A stretch of 64,000 nucleotides of DNA from Methylocystis echinoides (lineage in GTDB: Bacteria > Pseudomonadota > Alphaproteobacteria > Rhizobiales > Beijerinckiaceae). The stretch is taken from positions 2,728,501 to 2,792,500 of the forward strand of contig NZ_CP156084.1 in NCBI RefSeq assembly GCF_040687965.1, in the 5' to 3' direction. The notes under the pieces were generated by a model. It worked only from the letters and a program-made list of their open reading frames with translations, was not told the origin of the DNA and ran no database searches. This document shows, piece by piece, positions 46,690-54,721 of this stretch (position 1 is the stretch's first letter; the number at the start of each line of letters is the position of its first letter). The position numbers and the translations under genes were made by a program.

Positions 46690-46729
46690 AACGAAAACGC
46701 CCCGCCGATACATCCACAGTCGGGGCGCT
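46690..46729 (-). terminator. terminator of the His/Tyr-rich protein gene (33-bp hairpin repeat, copy 2)
   Basis: On the minus strand GCGCCCCG...CGGGGCG is followed by TTTTCGTTTTT, 12 bases after the stop of the gene at 46742. The hairpin repeats 38857-38889 with 31 of 33 identities. Confidence 0.75.
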
Positions 46730-46741
46730 TTGCGTTTCAAG

Positions 46742-47125
46742 CTACCACCAATAAGGGCCGCCGAAGAGCGCCCACAACGGCGCTGTCGCTAAGCCCACCG
46801 CAGCGCCGGCCAAAGCCCCAGCCGGATTGTAGCCATAGTAGCCATAACGGGGATAGTAGCCATAGTAGCCGTAACGGCGTGGATAGTAGCCATAGTAGCC
46901 GTAATGGCGATGGTAGCGCGCATAGTGCCAATGACGATGCGTATGGGCGTATCGCCAATGGTGGTGGTGATGATACCGATAGTGGACTTGTTCAAGCGGC
47001 GAATCCGGGCTGATTGTCGCCCGATCGGGGATGCTCATAACGCCGGCGTTTGCGCTCAGAGGAGCCGCGATCGTCAAAGCCGCGAACGCCGCCAACGCCA
47101 CGCTGACTTTTCCTGACGTCTTCAT
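46742..47125 (-). CDS. secreted His/Tyr-rich repeat protein
   Basis: A 127-residue protein with a signal peptide (SVALAAFAALTIAAPLSANA), a His-rich stretch (YRYHHHHHWRYAHTHRHWHY), Gly-Tyr-Tyr repeats (GYYGYYPRRYGYYGYYPRYG) and a hydrophobic Gly/Ala C-terminus ending in PYWW. AAAGGAGA precedes ATG 47125. Might bind metals or surface matrix; function unknown. Confidence 0.75.
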   Translation of the reverse strand: MKTSGKVSVALAAFAALTIAAPLSANAGVMSIPDRATISPDSPLEQVHYRYHHHHHWRYAHTHRHWHYARYHRHYGYYGYYPRRYGYYGYYPRYGYYGYNPAGALAGAAVGLATAPLWALFGGPYWW

Positions 47126-47173
47126 GTCCGTCTCCTTTTTTGACGGAGACAAAAGCGGCAGCGTATCTGTCAA

Positions 47174-47392
47174 CTATTCGCCTCGCGTCAAGACTGACTT
47201 CTCATTTGGACGATACCGTCGCTTCGTCGAGATGTGTGGGTCGTTTTCAACGGGCTTTCGTCCGCCTTCCGGCGTTCGAATGCGGGGCTCGACCTCGTCG
47301 CGTTCTTCCGCTCTTGCTTTTGCGGCCGCGTCACGCTGGAAGAGCTCACGACTTCGCGTTGCTGGAGTCTTAATCGACGTGCGCTGCCGCAC
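47174..47392 (-). CDS. possible small charged protein
   Basis: A 72-residue frame from GTG 47392 with protein-like composition (RSRELFQRDAAAKARAEERD; RIRTPEGGRKPVENDPHIST) but without a clear ribosome binding site. Weak support. Confidence 0.3.
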   Translation of the reverse strand: MRQRTSIKTPATRSRELFQRDAAAKARAEERDEVEPRIRTPEGGRKPVENDPHISTKRRYRPNEKSVLTRGE

Positions 47393-47432
47393 CGACAGGG
47401 AGGGAAGCGTCCGCTAGTGTAGCAGAAAGCAG

Positions 47433-47792
47433 CTAAAAGAGACGGCAACGATGCAAGCAATCGTATGCGGCGGACGAAACGTCGGCAGAACCGAGCCGCT
47501 GGATCGTCAAGGCTAGAGAGAGCCTTGCGCGACCCGTCTTTAAGCGGGGCGGGCGTGGCAGTTCGCTCGATGGCCTGTAGATCGCGCCAAGGAAGGCCGA
47601 AGAGCCCGCCATCAAGACAATAGATGCCATCCCCAACCCGCCCGCAAAGACAAAGCAGATGGTTGCGAGCACTATTCCGGTTCGCACGGCCTCCCAATCG
47701 CGATCCTTGGCGACTTTGTAGGTGGCGACGGCGAGGACTAAACCCGAGACGCCGAACGCCGCAGCGCCGAGGGAAAGAAGGATGGGAATCAC
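47433..47792 (-). CDS. small membrane protein of an island paralogue family, copy 3
   Basis: 119 residues from GTG 47792: two membrane segments around LAVATYKVAKDRDWEAVRTG, then FAGGLGMASIVLMAGSSAFL and AIYRPSS, as in 41620-41922. The long polar tail after this point has no match in the paralogues. Confidence 0.6.
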   Translation of the reverse strand: MIPILLSLGAAAFGVSGLVLAVATYKVAKDRDWEAVRTGIVLATICFVFAGGLGMASIVLMAGSSAFLGAIYRPSSELPRPPRLKTGRARLSLALTIQRLGSADVSSAAYDCLHRCRLF

Positions 47793-47988
47793 AGGCTTTA
47801 AACGCTCCAGCTACCAAGCTGACCAAATCCAACACGATGGAAACCGCATGGCATAAATCCGCCTTCGCGGATGCGCGGCAGCGCAGAGACGACGAGGCGC
47901 TACTTCATCCGCGTCCGCTGATTCATCAGCTTCGCTTTTAACGGGGCTTGCGCTGTAGAATTCCCAATCAACGTGCCCTGTCCGCTGG

Positions 47989-48186
47989 CTAGCACCGCCT
48001 TAAAGCGCCGTGGGTTTCCAACTCTCGCAGGATTGCCTCGCGAACTGCGCCCTCCCATTTCTTGGGCGGGTTCAAATCCGCAAGAATGCTCGCGACAATG
48101 CGCTGCGCTCGGGGGTTTTTTGCCAGTCTCGCCTCTAGCTCTTCGAGCGGCGTAACAAGTTGCCTGGGTTTTTCATCTTCGGCCAT
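47989..48186 (-). CDS. hypothetical protein
   Basis: A 65-residue helical, charged protein (TPLEELEARLAKNPRAQRIV; KWEGAVREAILRELETHGAL). Ribosome binding site weak. No family recognised. Confidence 0.45.
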   Translation of the reverse strand: MAEDEKPRQLVTPLEELEARLAKNPRAQRIVASILADLNPPKKWEGAVREAILRELETHGALRRC

Positions 48187-48351
48187 GAAGCATCCACCTT
48201 GCGGAGTCAGACGCGGCGGTGAACTCTTCCCTGACAGTCCGCCAAACCCCTTCTTTCGATGTTCACATCCGAGAAAGGCGATGTTGGGACAGTCTTTTTC
48301 GCTTGAACGTCGTTTAGCAGCAGCAGTGCACGTTGCGCCGCCCGAAGGATA

Positions 48352-48597
48352 TCAATTCAGCCGCACCCCCTCATCCAGCGCCGCCCCCGACAGGCGCGTG
48401 AACAACTCCCACGCCGCCGCCGCCTCTCGGGCCTCCTCCGCCGCTTCCTCGATGGCGTCCAGGGTCCGCGCGGACTCCCCTTGCATTACGGACTCAAGGA
48501 AATCCAGCAGCGCCTTGTTGGCATTGAACGCAGACCGGCACGCCGTCTTAAACGCCTCGCGCGCCTCAGCCGATTTGAACATGTCGCGCGCCATCAA
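48352..48597 (-). CDS. small phage-type protein, function unknown
   Basis: An 81-residue helical protein (ALLDFLESVMQGESARTLDA; EAAEEAREAAAAWELFTRLS). It overlaps the upstream gene by 4 bases and is the last gene of the phage-like block. A truncated paralogue lies at 46327-46560. Confidence 0.7.
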   Translation of the reverse strand: MMARDMFKSAEAREAFKTACRSAFNANKALLDFLESVMQGESARTLDAIEEAAEEAREAAAAWELFTRLSGAALDEGVRLN

Positions 48598-49259
48598 TCG
48601 TCCCGGTAGTAGCGCCGCAGAGACATACGGGTTTGCCAGTCGAGCAGGTCGCGCGCCGACTTCGCCTTCGCGTCGGCAATCTCCAGGTCCGCATCCGACG
48701 CGAGACCAAGGCCGGCAGGCGCTTTTCGCCGTAGATAGTTGCCCGTCGAAGCAGCACCCGAAAGCAGAGTCCCCGCCGCCTTCATTCGTCCTTGCCGCCT
48801 CAATTGGCCCGCTTGATCGCTGCGAGCGTTCGCGACATTCTGACCCTCGATCATGGCGTTCTGGGCCTCATAGTTCAGTTGGCGCATCTCCGTCTCGCCC
48901 GCGAACAATGCGACGGCCTTGTTATATTCGCCCTGCTCTTCAATGCCGGCGACGGTGTTGACGTAGGACGCATCCGTGGTCCCGCCACCCGACGCGGCGT
49001 TAACCGCTTGCGCCCTGGATAAAGCGAGGTTCTTATCCTCAACGCGCGCCATCGCCTCGCGCTGTGAACTGGCCATCGCGGTTGTCGCCGCATAGTTCAG
49101 CGCCTTGGCCTTGTTCTGAGCGTTCATAATGTCAAAGTAGCGCTGCGCGTCGAGTGCGCTCGCCTGTTCGTTCGCGGAACTGTATTCGCCATAGGCGCTA
49201 AGCAATGTGCTGCCAGCGGATATTCCCGCGGCTGCCATCGTAAGAGGGTCAAACCCCAT
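48594..49259 (-). CDS. phage virion-core/internal-protein-like
   Basis: A 221-residue protein: MGFDPLTMAAAGISAGSTLL (hydrophobic, Gly-rich start), then a long helical part rich in Ala, Gln and Asn (YEAQNAMIEGQNVANARSDQ; GRMKAAGTLLSGAASTGNYL). This layout is that of internal virion or DNA-ejection proteins of T7-like podoviruses. Overlaps the terminase gene by 11 bases. Confidence 0.6.
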   Translation of the reverse strand: MGFDPLTMAAAGISAGSTLLSAYGEYSSANEQASALDAQRYFDIMNAQNKAKALNYAATTAMASSQREAMARVEDKNLALSRAQAVNAASGGGTTDASYVNTVAGIEEQGEYNKAVALFAGETEMRQLNYEAQNAMIEGQNVANARSDQAGQLRRQGRMKAAGTLLSGAASTGNYLRRKAPAGLGLASDADLEIADAKAKSARDLLDWQTRMSLRRYYRDD

Positions 49260-49872
49260 TTTTCGCCTTCCCTTCCATCGCCCGCCGGCCGGTCTCCAGC
49301 AGGAACGCGAGCTTGCGAGCCGTCTCGATCGTCAGCGCCTGGTCGCCCTTGGTCTCTATCGGCCCGCCATCTTTGCCCGTCAGTTCCACCCTCTCCGAGA
49401 ACATGCCGAGATGCTTGCCGATCTTGTCCAAAGCCGCGAGCTTGTCGTGGAACTTAACCCGAATGCCGTCGCGGGTTTGGGCGACTTCCGCGATGGCCGC
49501 AGCCGTGTCGTCGTCGATCGCGGCGCTATCCAGCATCGAGACGCCATTACTAACAGTCTCATTGCCATCCGCGTCTCTGACGGCGACGCCTTCACCCCAT
49601 CGGACAGCCTTCCGAATGTCCGCGTAGCCGATCTTCGCAAGCTCCAACAGCGTGCGCTCGATTGTGATCTCGGCGCGCTTGGCGGCATTGGCCTGAATCT
49701 CCTGGACCCTTAGCACAACCTTAGCATCGGTTAGCAGTCGAGAGGCGCTGGCGTCGACCGCGTCTTCATTTTCGCCCTCGTAACCAGCCGCACGATAAGC
49801 CTCGCGCTGAGACGCGCCCTTGGCGATCTCTTGCGCGAAGATTTCATGGCGAGGGTTATGCAGGACGGGCAT
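49249..49872 (-). CDS. phage terminase small subunit
   Basis: A 207-residue DNA-packaging protein of the Terminase_2 type: NPRHEIFAQEIAKGASQREA, YRAAGYEGENEDAVDASASR (N-terminal HTH region), ERTLLELAKIGYADIRKAV and the KLAALDKIGKHLGMF segment. It recognises phage DNA for packaging. No large subunit is found in the island, as in satellites that redirect helper packaging. Starts 1 base within the stop of the upstream gene. Confidence 0.85.
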   Translation of the reverse strand: MPVLHNPRHEIFAQEIAKGASQREAYRAAGYEGENEDAVDASASRLLTDAKVVLRVQEIQANAAKRAEITIERTLLELAKIGYADIRKAVRWGEGVAVRDADGNETVSNGVSMLDSAAIDDDTAAAIAEVAQTRDGIRVKFHDKLAALDKIGKHLGMFSERVELTGKDGGPIETKGDQALTIETARKLAFLLETGRRAMEGKAKNGV

Positions 49873-50321
49873 TAGTAACCGACCCGCGCTCGCTCTGCCG
49901 CAAGCGCCGCGAGGTTTGCCAAAGCACTGTTGCGGTCAGGCAATCCTGCTTTGAGGATGACGCCATCCGATCTCACCACGCACCACTTGTTAACCGGGCC
50001 ACGCCAGCGGGCCTTCAGATCAGCAGCGGCGTTGTTATCGGCTTCCTCATCGGCGGAAGCCATGTTGTGCCGGGATAGCTCCACCATGCGAGCCCCTTTG
50101 TGCCAAACGTCGGCAACCAGCAAAAGCGCTCGCCATTCGCACGAGTCCGTCGCGACGATGATCTCGTCGTAAGGCCGCAACTGCGAGACGACATGCATCC
50201 AGAAGCCCGGCTCCAGCACGTCCTCCGGCTTGATGTGCTCCTCGACCGTCGCGAAAAATTGACTGCGCTGGCTTTCAGCGAGCTGGAAACGGGGGAGGCG
50301 AATGGTGGGGGCGTCAGTCAT
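49872..50321 (-). CDS. phage-type hypothetical protein
   Basis: A 149-residue protein (EPGFWMHVVSQLRPYDEIIV; SCEWRALLLVADVWHKGARM; VNKWCVVRSDGVILKAGLPD). Similar proteins occur next to terminase small subunits in alphaproteobacterial phages; function unknown. Overlaps both neighbours by 1-4 bases. Confidence 0.7.
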   Translation of the reverse strand: MTDAPTIRLPRFQLAESQRSQFFATVEEHIKPEDVLEPGFWMHVVSQLRPYDEIIVATDSCEWRALLLVADVWHKGARMVELSRHNMASADEEADNNAAADLKARWRGPVNKWCVVRSDGVILKAGLPDRNSALANLAALAAERARVGY

Positions 50322-50536
50322 AGGTTCTCTGTCTCCTCAATGTTCTCGACGAATGCGCGAACGATTTTGGCGGCGTCGTTGTTGGCGGCGTTCATTTGCT
50401 TCGCGAGCTTCAGCCCTTCGCGCAGGTGCCAGCCCACCCGGCGAAGGGCCCCGCCCGACGGATCGAGCGACGCCAGGCTTGCGTCAACGACGGCGGCGAG
50501 AGCGACGGCAATCTGTTCGATTTCATGCGGCGTCAT
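50318..50536 (-). CDS. small phage-type protein
   Basis: A 72-residue helical protein (MTPHEIEQIAVALAAVVDAS; REGLKLAKQMNAANNDAAKI). It is translationally coupled to the next gene by a 4-base overlap. Function unknown. Confidence 0.65.
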   Translation of the reverse strand: MTPHEIEQIAVALAAVVDASLASLDPSGGALRRVGWHLREGLKLAKQMNAANNDAAKIVRAFVENIEETENL

Positions 50537-50907
50537 GTGAGAATCTTAAGCGCGCCGATTTCATGACGCCACGTCGCTTTTGCGGCCCTTGCGGGTTATG
50601 CGGTGTTTTTCATTGACGGAAACATGATCGCTGATCAGCCATCTGAGCCCGTGCCCTCCTTGCTGGCGTTGTCCTGAGTTGTCCCTGGAACAACACGAAA
50701 TCCACTCACAACCACGAAACAAAGCTGCATTCGCGCAGTTCTACGATTATCGAGTTGTAGGAAAGCTCAGGTAGGGTCCATCTTCATAGGTTGTGGCTTC
50801 CCCTCAAATGGCTTAGGCCGTGCTCCCGCGATTCCCTCGCGAGCTTATCTGGGAGCTTCAGGTAAGTTCGCACTCTGAAAATCCGCTCAGACCGACAGCT
50901 GGGTTCC
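50537..50907. other. 371-base intergenic stretch in the island
   Basis: No gene recognised. It separates the terminase block from a plus-strand gene and probably contains promoters for both directions. Confidence 0.5.
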
Positions 50908-51246
50908 GTGGTCGATATCGCAGAAAAAATTCACGCGGCGATCACAAGCTGGGAGTCTTGCACGGGTGGGAAGATATCTGAACAAGGCAAGCAGATAATC
51001 GTCTCCACCGTGCGTGCGATTGTCTACGATCCGCATCCTGGCTGGCGTTTGCCCTCAGGCATGGAGCCATGGCCGACCATGGAAGAAGCCTTGGCCGAGG
51101 TGCAGCGAGACGCCATCAGCAAAATAGGGCCGGCCCTAGATCAGATCGCAGCCAAGTCTCCGGACGGCAAGACCGTCAATACCTTCGAGATGCTACATTC
51201 CTTCCACGAGATATTTCAGGTCTGGTGCCCGTTCCGGAAAGACTGA
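50908..51246 (+). CDS. hypothetical protein
   Basis: A 112-residue protein from GTG 50908 (MVDIAEKIHAAITSWESCTG; SKIGPALDQIAAKSPDGKTV; MLHSFHEIFQVWCPFRK). The only plus-strand gene in the phage-like half. Weak ribosome binding site, but protein-like composition. Function unknown. Confidence 0.5.
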   Translation: MVDIAEKIHAAITSWESCTGGKISEQGKQIIVSTVRAIVYDPHPGWRLPSGMEPWPTMEEALAEVQRDAISKIGPALDQIAAKSPDGKTVNTFEMLHSFHEIFQVWCPFRKD

Positions 51247-51257
51247 CGCCGACACCG

Positions 51258-51530
51258 CTATAGTCCCGCGCGGCGGAAATACCCTGCGACCCGCGAGCTT
51301 ACACGGTCGCCGCTCAGATACAGCCGCAACACCTCTTCATCCCCGTCGAGATGCATGGCGAGAGCCACCCTCGACACACGCCAGTGCCCTCCACTGATGC
51401 GGCGTCCGATCCGATGCACGGCACACCAGTGCTGGATTGTCCTGGGCGCAACTCCCGCCAGACGCGCGGCGACATTCACCCGGATTGCTTCGGCGGAATT
51501 GAATGGGCGCAAGATGTGGTCATCTTCCAT
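51258..51530 (-). CDS. HTH DNA-binding protein (excisionase/MerR-like)
   Basis: A 90-residue protein with a helix-turn-helix and wing: RVNVAARLAGVAPRTIQHWC and IGRRISGGHWRVSRVALAMH. Start ATG 51530 has GAAGGG upstream and overlaps the end of the RuvC-like gene by 11 bases. A regulator of the element or directionality factor is possible. Confidence 0.65.
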   Translation of the reverse strand: MEDDHILRPFNSAEAIRVNVAARLAGVAPRTIQHWCAVHRIGRRISGGHWRVSRVALAMHLDGDEEVLRLYLSGDRVSSRVAGYFRRAGL

Positions 51531-52017
51531 TGTCACGCCCTTCTCGCAGTAGACCGGCGGTGGCAATCAACGCGGCTTCCGCCCGCCCATCGTCTTTGAC
51601 CCTCGCGAAGAACTCCGCCTTGCTCGGCCAGCGCCGGATTGCTTCCGACCGCGCCGCATCCTTCGCCCCGTCCTTGCCCGGCGGAATCCCGACTTCCCGT
51701 TTCCAGGCGGATGGCGTCAGGAACGCCACCGGGAGGCCAACAGCGGCGCAGACGCCCTCGATGACGCCCTTAGACCTCCCGAAGGCAAAAGCGCCTGTGG
51801 GGCCTTCCTTGGGGCGCGCAGCGACGAACTCGACGAAAGCCTTAGACGCCTGCCAGCGGTAGACTATGGCCGAGAGAAGCGGAGCGTTCACGTTCGGGCG
51901 GTTGGCGGGGCCGTCGCGCAGTATCGGCATATCGGCGACTTCGAACAGATCGCCAGCCGCCGAGAGCAGCGCCAGCGCTCCCTTGGCCCCGATGTCGACG
52001 CCAATGATGTTGCTCAT
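51520..52017 (-). CDS. RuvC-like Holliday-junction resolvase
   Basis: A 165-residue RNase-H-fold protein: IIGVDIGAKGALALLS holds the first catalytic Asp, GRSKGVIEGVCAAVGLP the second acidic region, and DGRAEAALIATAGLL the C-terminal acidic residues, as in phage RuvC-like nucleases. Start ATG 52017 (GGGGGTGGC upstream) overlaps the next gene by 4 bases. Confidence 0.8.
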   Translation of the reverse strand: MSNIIGVDIGAKGALALLSAAGDLFEVADMPILRDGPANRPNVNAPLLSAIVYRWQASKAFVEFVAARPKEGPTGAFAFGRSKGVIEGVCAAVGLPVAFLTPSAWKREVGIPPGKDGAKDAARSEAIRRWPSKAEFFARVKDDGRAEAALIATAGLLREGRDNGR

Positions 52018-52298
52018 GCCACCCCCTTTGCCGGGACGCGGCGCAAGTCGATGGTTGTCGTGCGATCCGACACGATATTGCGGATGGTCAGTTGGCAGGG
52101 CCACCCCTCCACTGGGGCGGTCCACCAATCAGCCATCTCGTTCCGTAATTCGGCGACAAGTTGCGGCTTGATCTCCCGCAGCCTCGCTATCGCTTTTTCC
52201 GGCAGGTGCTCGGCTCCCACGAGCAAGACGTCGCCGCCGTCGAGGCTGACCGATACACCGTGCTCGCGAAGATAAGAGAGGGCCTTTCGCGCGCTCAT
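52014..52298 (-). CDS. small protein with TubC-N-like N-terminus
   Basis: A 94-residue protein starting MSARKALSYLREHGVSVSLD with GGDVLLVGAEHLPEKAIARL, the pattern of the small TubC N-terminal-like domain found in phage and island proteins next to helicase genes. Overlaps both neighbours by 4 bases. Role unknown. Confidence 0.65.
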   Translation of the reverse strand: MSARKALSYLREHGVSVSLDGGDVLLVGAEHLPEKAIARLREIKPQLVAELRNEMADWWTAPVEGWPCQLTIRNIVSDRTTTIDLRRVPAKGVA

Positions 52299-54022
52299 AA
52301 GCGGATAACCCCTTTCTCGCCAGAGAGGGGGGTTCCGTCGGTCACTCGGTCACCTTGCCCAGAAAACATCGGCTTTTCAGGTGACCGAAGAGGTGACTGA
52401 ACGATTTTGCGTCGGTCACCAGCCCCGTCGGTCACCTCACCCTCGACAGGTGACTGAACGAGGTGGTGACTGAGCGAATTTCCCTCGGTCACCTCTTCGG
52501 TCACCTCGAAACCCAAGGAATTGTAGGAAGGTGACCGAGTGACCGACGGAAGGGGGGTATCTGGCGAAAGCATATCGCCATTCAGGCCGGGACAATTTTG
52601 GCCATCCAGGTAACGCGCCCAAGCGTCGCGGAACTGCTCCCGCTTGAACCCCTTCGGCTTATCATATGCGCTGACGTGGACCGTTCCGGCGTGAATGCCA
52701 AACTCCTTGAGCTTCGCGCCCAGTTGCCGCGCCGTCATCGGCTTCCCACGGTTCCAGGTCGCCCAAGGCGCAGTTTCGTCCTCGACCAGCCGGCGAAGCA
52801 GTTCCGCCATTGCCATGCGGTCGACGCGCTCGACGTCGAAGGCGTCACGAATATCTTTGAGCAACTCTTCGTTCGCAGAAACCGCGTCCTGTTCCGCGCC
52901 ACAAAGAGCCAGGGCCGCGCGCCGCGCTTCCTTCGGCCAGTTACCACCGGCGGCGTCTGCAATGGCCAGAAGCGGCTCCCAATTGTCTTGCGCGCGGTCG
53001 CCAAGTGCATCCGGCAAATCGGGACGGGCGCGCCCTATGCTCGGCCCGTAGTCCAATCCGAAGCGGGCCAACTTGCGGGCCAGCATTTCAAAGAGAGCCG
53101 GCTCAGCGTGGCGAAGGCGCTCGACCTTCTCATCCTTAAGTTTACGGCGAAGGTTCAGAATAATTCCCCGGCTCATGACCGTCCCAGGCAGACGCCCAAT
53201 GCCGGCAATTGCCTTTGCGCTCCAGGTCGAGAACTGGCGGACCTCGTGGTTGTCGCCGACCGTGCGGATGACATATGCGCTCGTGCGGGTGTGGCCGCTG
53301 TTGATAACGCCCCGAAGCTCCTCATTCTCGCGGAAGAAGGCGTCCGCCTCGTCAATAAGCAACGTCGGGGCCTTCGCTTCGATCACGCGGAAGGTTGCGG
53401 CCGGCGAGATATTCGAGGCGAACAGCGCTCGGCGCGACAGGCGGCCAATCACGTCGAGCAACTGAGTTTTGCCACAGCCCTTTTCAGGGGCCGTGACGAT
53501 AGCCAGCGGAGCCACCTGGACTGCGTCGATGACCCAAGTGAAAGCGACCCACAGAGAAGCCGCCGTAGCTGTCTCCGGCTCGCACACGATGAATCGCTTG
53601 ATGGTGGCGCGCACGGCGTCGAGAACCTCGGCGACGCTGACAGGATATGCGCAAGGTTCCGTATCAGCGCAAAGTTCGACCGCTTCGGAAAGCGTAGTTT
53701 CCGCTTTCTTGGAGGAAACCTGCTTATCGAGTGTTGAGACTCGGCACCCAAGGCGCGTCGCTGCCGCATCACGCTCTGCGTCGTAGGAGATCGGATCAAG
53801 CGCCGCGAGGCGCTCAATCTCTGCCATGCCCGCAAGGTCGCCGCCGTGGCGGCTTACGCCAGCAGCCTTGTGGCGCACTGCCTCCTTGCAGTCGGCGACG
53901 ACGGCTGAGGCGTTCCAACCTTCGCCATTTAGCCTGCGCCTGGCGTCGGCGCGCTCCTCGTCTGAGCCAGTTTCGAAATAATCTGGGAGATCAAGATCGT
54001 TGTCAGCCATTGCGTAGATCAT
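52295..54022 (-). CDS. DUF3631 helicase/primase-type replication protein
   Basis: A 575-residue protein. Walker A APEKGCGKTQLL (about residue 180) and Walker B PTLLIDEADAFF (about 220), with the FSTWSAKAIAGIGRLPGTVM segment and the DUF3631 C-terminal part (DIRDAFDVERVDRMAMAELL; AKLKEFGIHAGTVHV). The last ~75 residues are low complexity (EVTEEVTEG, EVTDGAGDRR) because their DNA is a repeat array (52335-52549). Likely starts replication of the element. Start 54022 or 54010. Confidence 0.85.
   Translation of the reverse strand: MIYAMADNDLDLPDYFETGSDEERADARRRLNGEGWNASAVVADCKEAVRHKAAGVSRHGGDLAGMAEIERLAALDPISYDAERDAAATRLGCRVSTLDKQVSSKKAETTLSEAVELCADTEPCAYPVSVAEVLDAVRATIKRFIVCEPETATAASLWVAFTWVIDAVQVAPLAIVTAPEKGCGKTQLLDVIGRLSRRALFASNISPAATFRVIEAKAPTLLIDEADAFFRENEELRGVINSGHTRTSAYVIRTVGDNHEVRQFSTWSAKAIAGIGRLPGTVMSRGIILNLRRKLKDEKVERLRHAEPALFEMLARKLARFGLDYGPSIGRARPDLPDALGDRAQDNWEPLLAIADAAGGNWPKEARRAALALCGAEQDAVSANEELLKDIRDAFDVERVDRMAMAELLRRLVEDETAPWATWNRGKPMTARQLGAKLKEFGIHAGTVHVSAYDKPKGFKREQFRDAWARYLDGQNCPGLNGDMLSPDTPLPSVTRSPSYNSLGFEVTEEVTEGNSLSHHLVQSPVEGEVTDGAGDRRKIVQSPLRSPEKPMFSGQGDRVTDGTPLSGEKGVIRL
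52335..52549. repeat. mirror-arranged array of twelve GTGAC/GTCAC boxes (candidate origin)
   Basis: Six pairs of 5-bp boxes alternate in orientation: GTCAC at 52341/52349, 52415/52431, 52488/52500 and GTGAC at 52381/52393, 52450/52466, 52531/52539. The within-pair distances are 8, 12, 16, 16, 12, 8 bases, symmetric about 52442. The outer 22-bp block (52335-52356) is the exact reverse complement of 52528-52549, and a 19-bp block (52379-52397) that of 52488-52506. It lies in the 3' end of the DUF3631 gene. Confidence 0.85.
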
Positions 54023-54218
54023 TCATTTTGAGGCGATCACAACGGCCCACGTTGAAGCCCGCGAACCATGCATCGCGGCGCTCCAGTGGCCAGGAGTGAA
54101 AGCCAACAGGATAATCGGGGGAGTCCGTGAAGCCGGCCCTTGCGCCGGCGTCGTATTCGTCGGCGAACTCGGCGCGGATTCTCTCGCGCGCCGCCGTCGT
54201 CTTTGGGTTTGGAGTCAT
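54003..54218 (-). CDS. small hypothetical island protein
   Basis: A 71-residue protein (RERIRAEFADEYDAGARAGF; SPDYPVGFHSWPLERRDAWF; AGFNVGRCDRLK), a pattern seen in small phage proteins. GAGGGCG precedes ATG 54218, and the start overlaps the upstream gene by 4 bases. Confidence 0.65.
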   Translation of the reverse strand: MTPNPKTTAARERIRAEFADEYDAGARAGFTDSPDYPVGFHSWPLERRDAWFAGFNVGRCDRLKMNDLRNG

Positions 54219-54448
54219 TCGACGCCCTCGCCTTTGTAAAGGGCGATAGCTTCCACAAGGGTGGCGCGGAGCTGCTTGAGATGGACGCCGCAACCCTCTA
54301 TCGAGCCACGCGCGGCGGCTAGGCGAAGGCTTGTCGCGAGGTTCTCCAGAAGTTCGGCAAGCTCGCGCATGGCGTCGCAGCGCAGCCAGGCGGCGTCGAG
54401 ATCACGCCCCTCTGGGGGGCGACGCGTGGTTTCGTCGGGGCTGATCAC
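54215..54448 (-). CDS. small hypothetical island protein
   Basis: A 77-residue helical protein (CDAMRELAELLENLATSLRL; HLKQLRATLVEAIALYKGEG) from GTG 54448, with GGAGAGGG upstream and a 4-base overlap with the gene before. A longer frame to 54544 lies inside that gene. Confidence 0.6.
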   Translation of the reverse strand: MISPDETTRRPPEGRDLDAAWLRCDAMRELAELLENLATSLRLAAARGSIEGCGVHLKQLRATLVEAIALYKGEGVE

Positions 54449-54717
54449 TGGCGGCCCTCTCCGAAGGCGAGACCGGCGACCAATTCGGCCATCGGCCCGG
54501 AAAGGCCAAACTGCCGGCGCAGTCGCGTGACCCGAAGCCGGCAAGCGTCGGTCACGACGTCGTCGGCAGCATCGCCCAGGGCGATCCAGTGTGATTTGGC
54601 TTGAAATGGAGGGAGGGTAGCGTATTGTGAAATCCGCGAGCCGCCATGCATCGCAATTTCATGACGCCCGTTCCCTGCGACATCAGGGGCGGGCGTCTCC
54701 GCATTTTGGAAGACCAT
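54445..54717 (-). CDS. small hypothetical island protein
   Basis: A 90-residue protein (SHWIALGDAADDVVTDACRL; TRLRRQFGLSGPMAELVAGL). The C-terminal part is well formed; no family recognised. Position in the coupled island operon supports it. Confidence 0.6.
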   Translation of the reverse strand: MVFQNAETPAPDVAGNGRHEIAMHGGSRISQYATLPPFQAKSHWIALGDAADDVVTDACRLRVTRLRRQFGLSGPMAELVAGLAFGEGRQ

Positions 54718-54721
54718 TCCC

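Noticed and set aside
47379-47392. A third GTGCGC-N2-GCGCAC-like box.
   Set aside because: It has a mismatch in the right arm, lacks the GCTACCGTC partner and no CYC peptide gene follows; probably chance inside or next to a reading frame.
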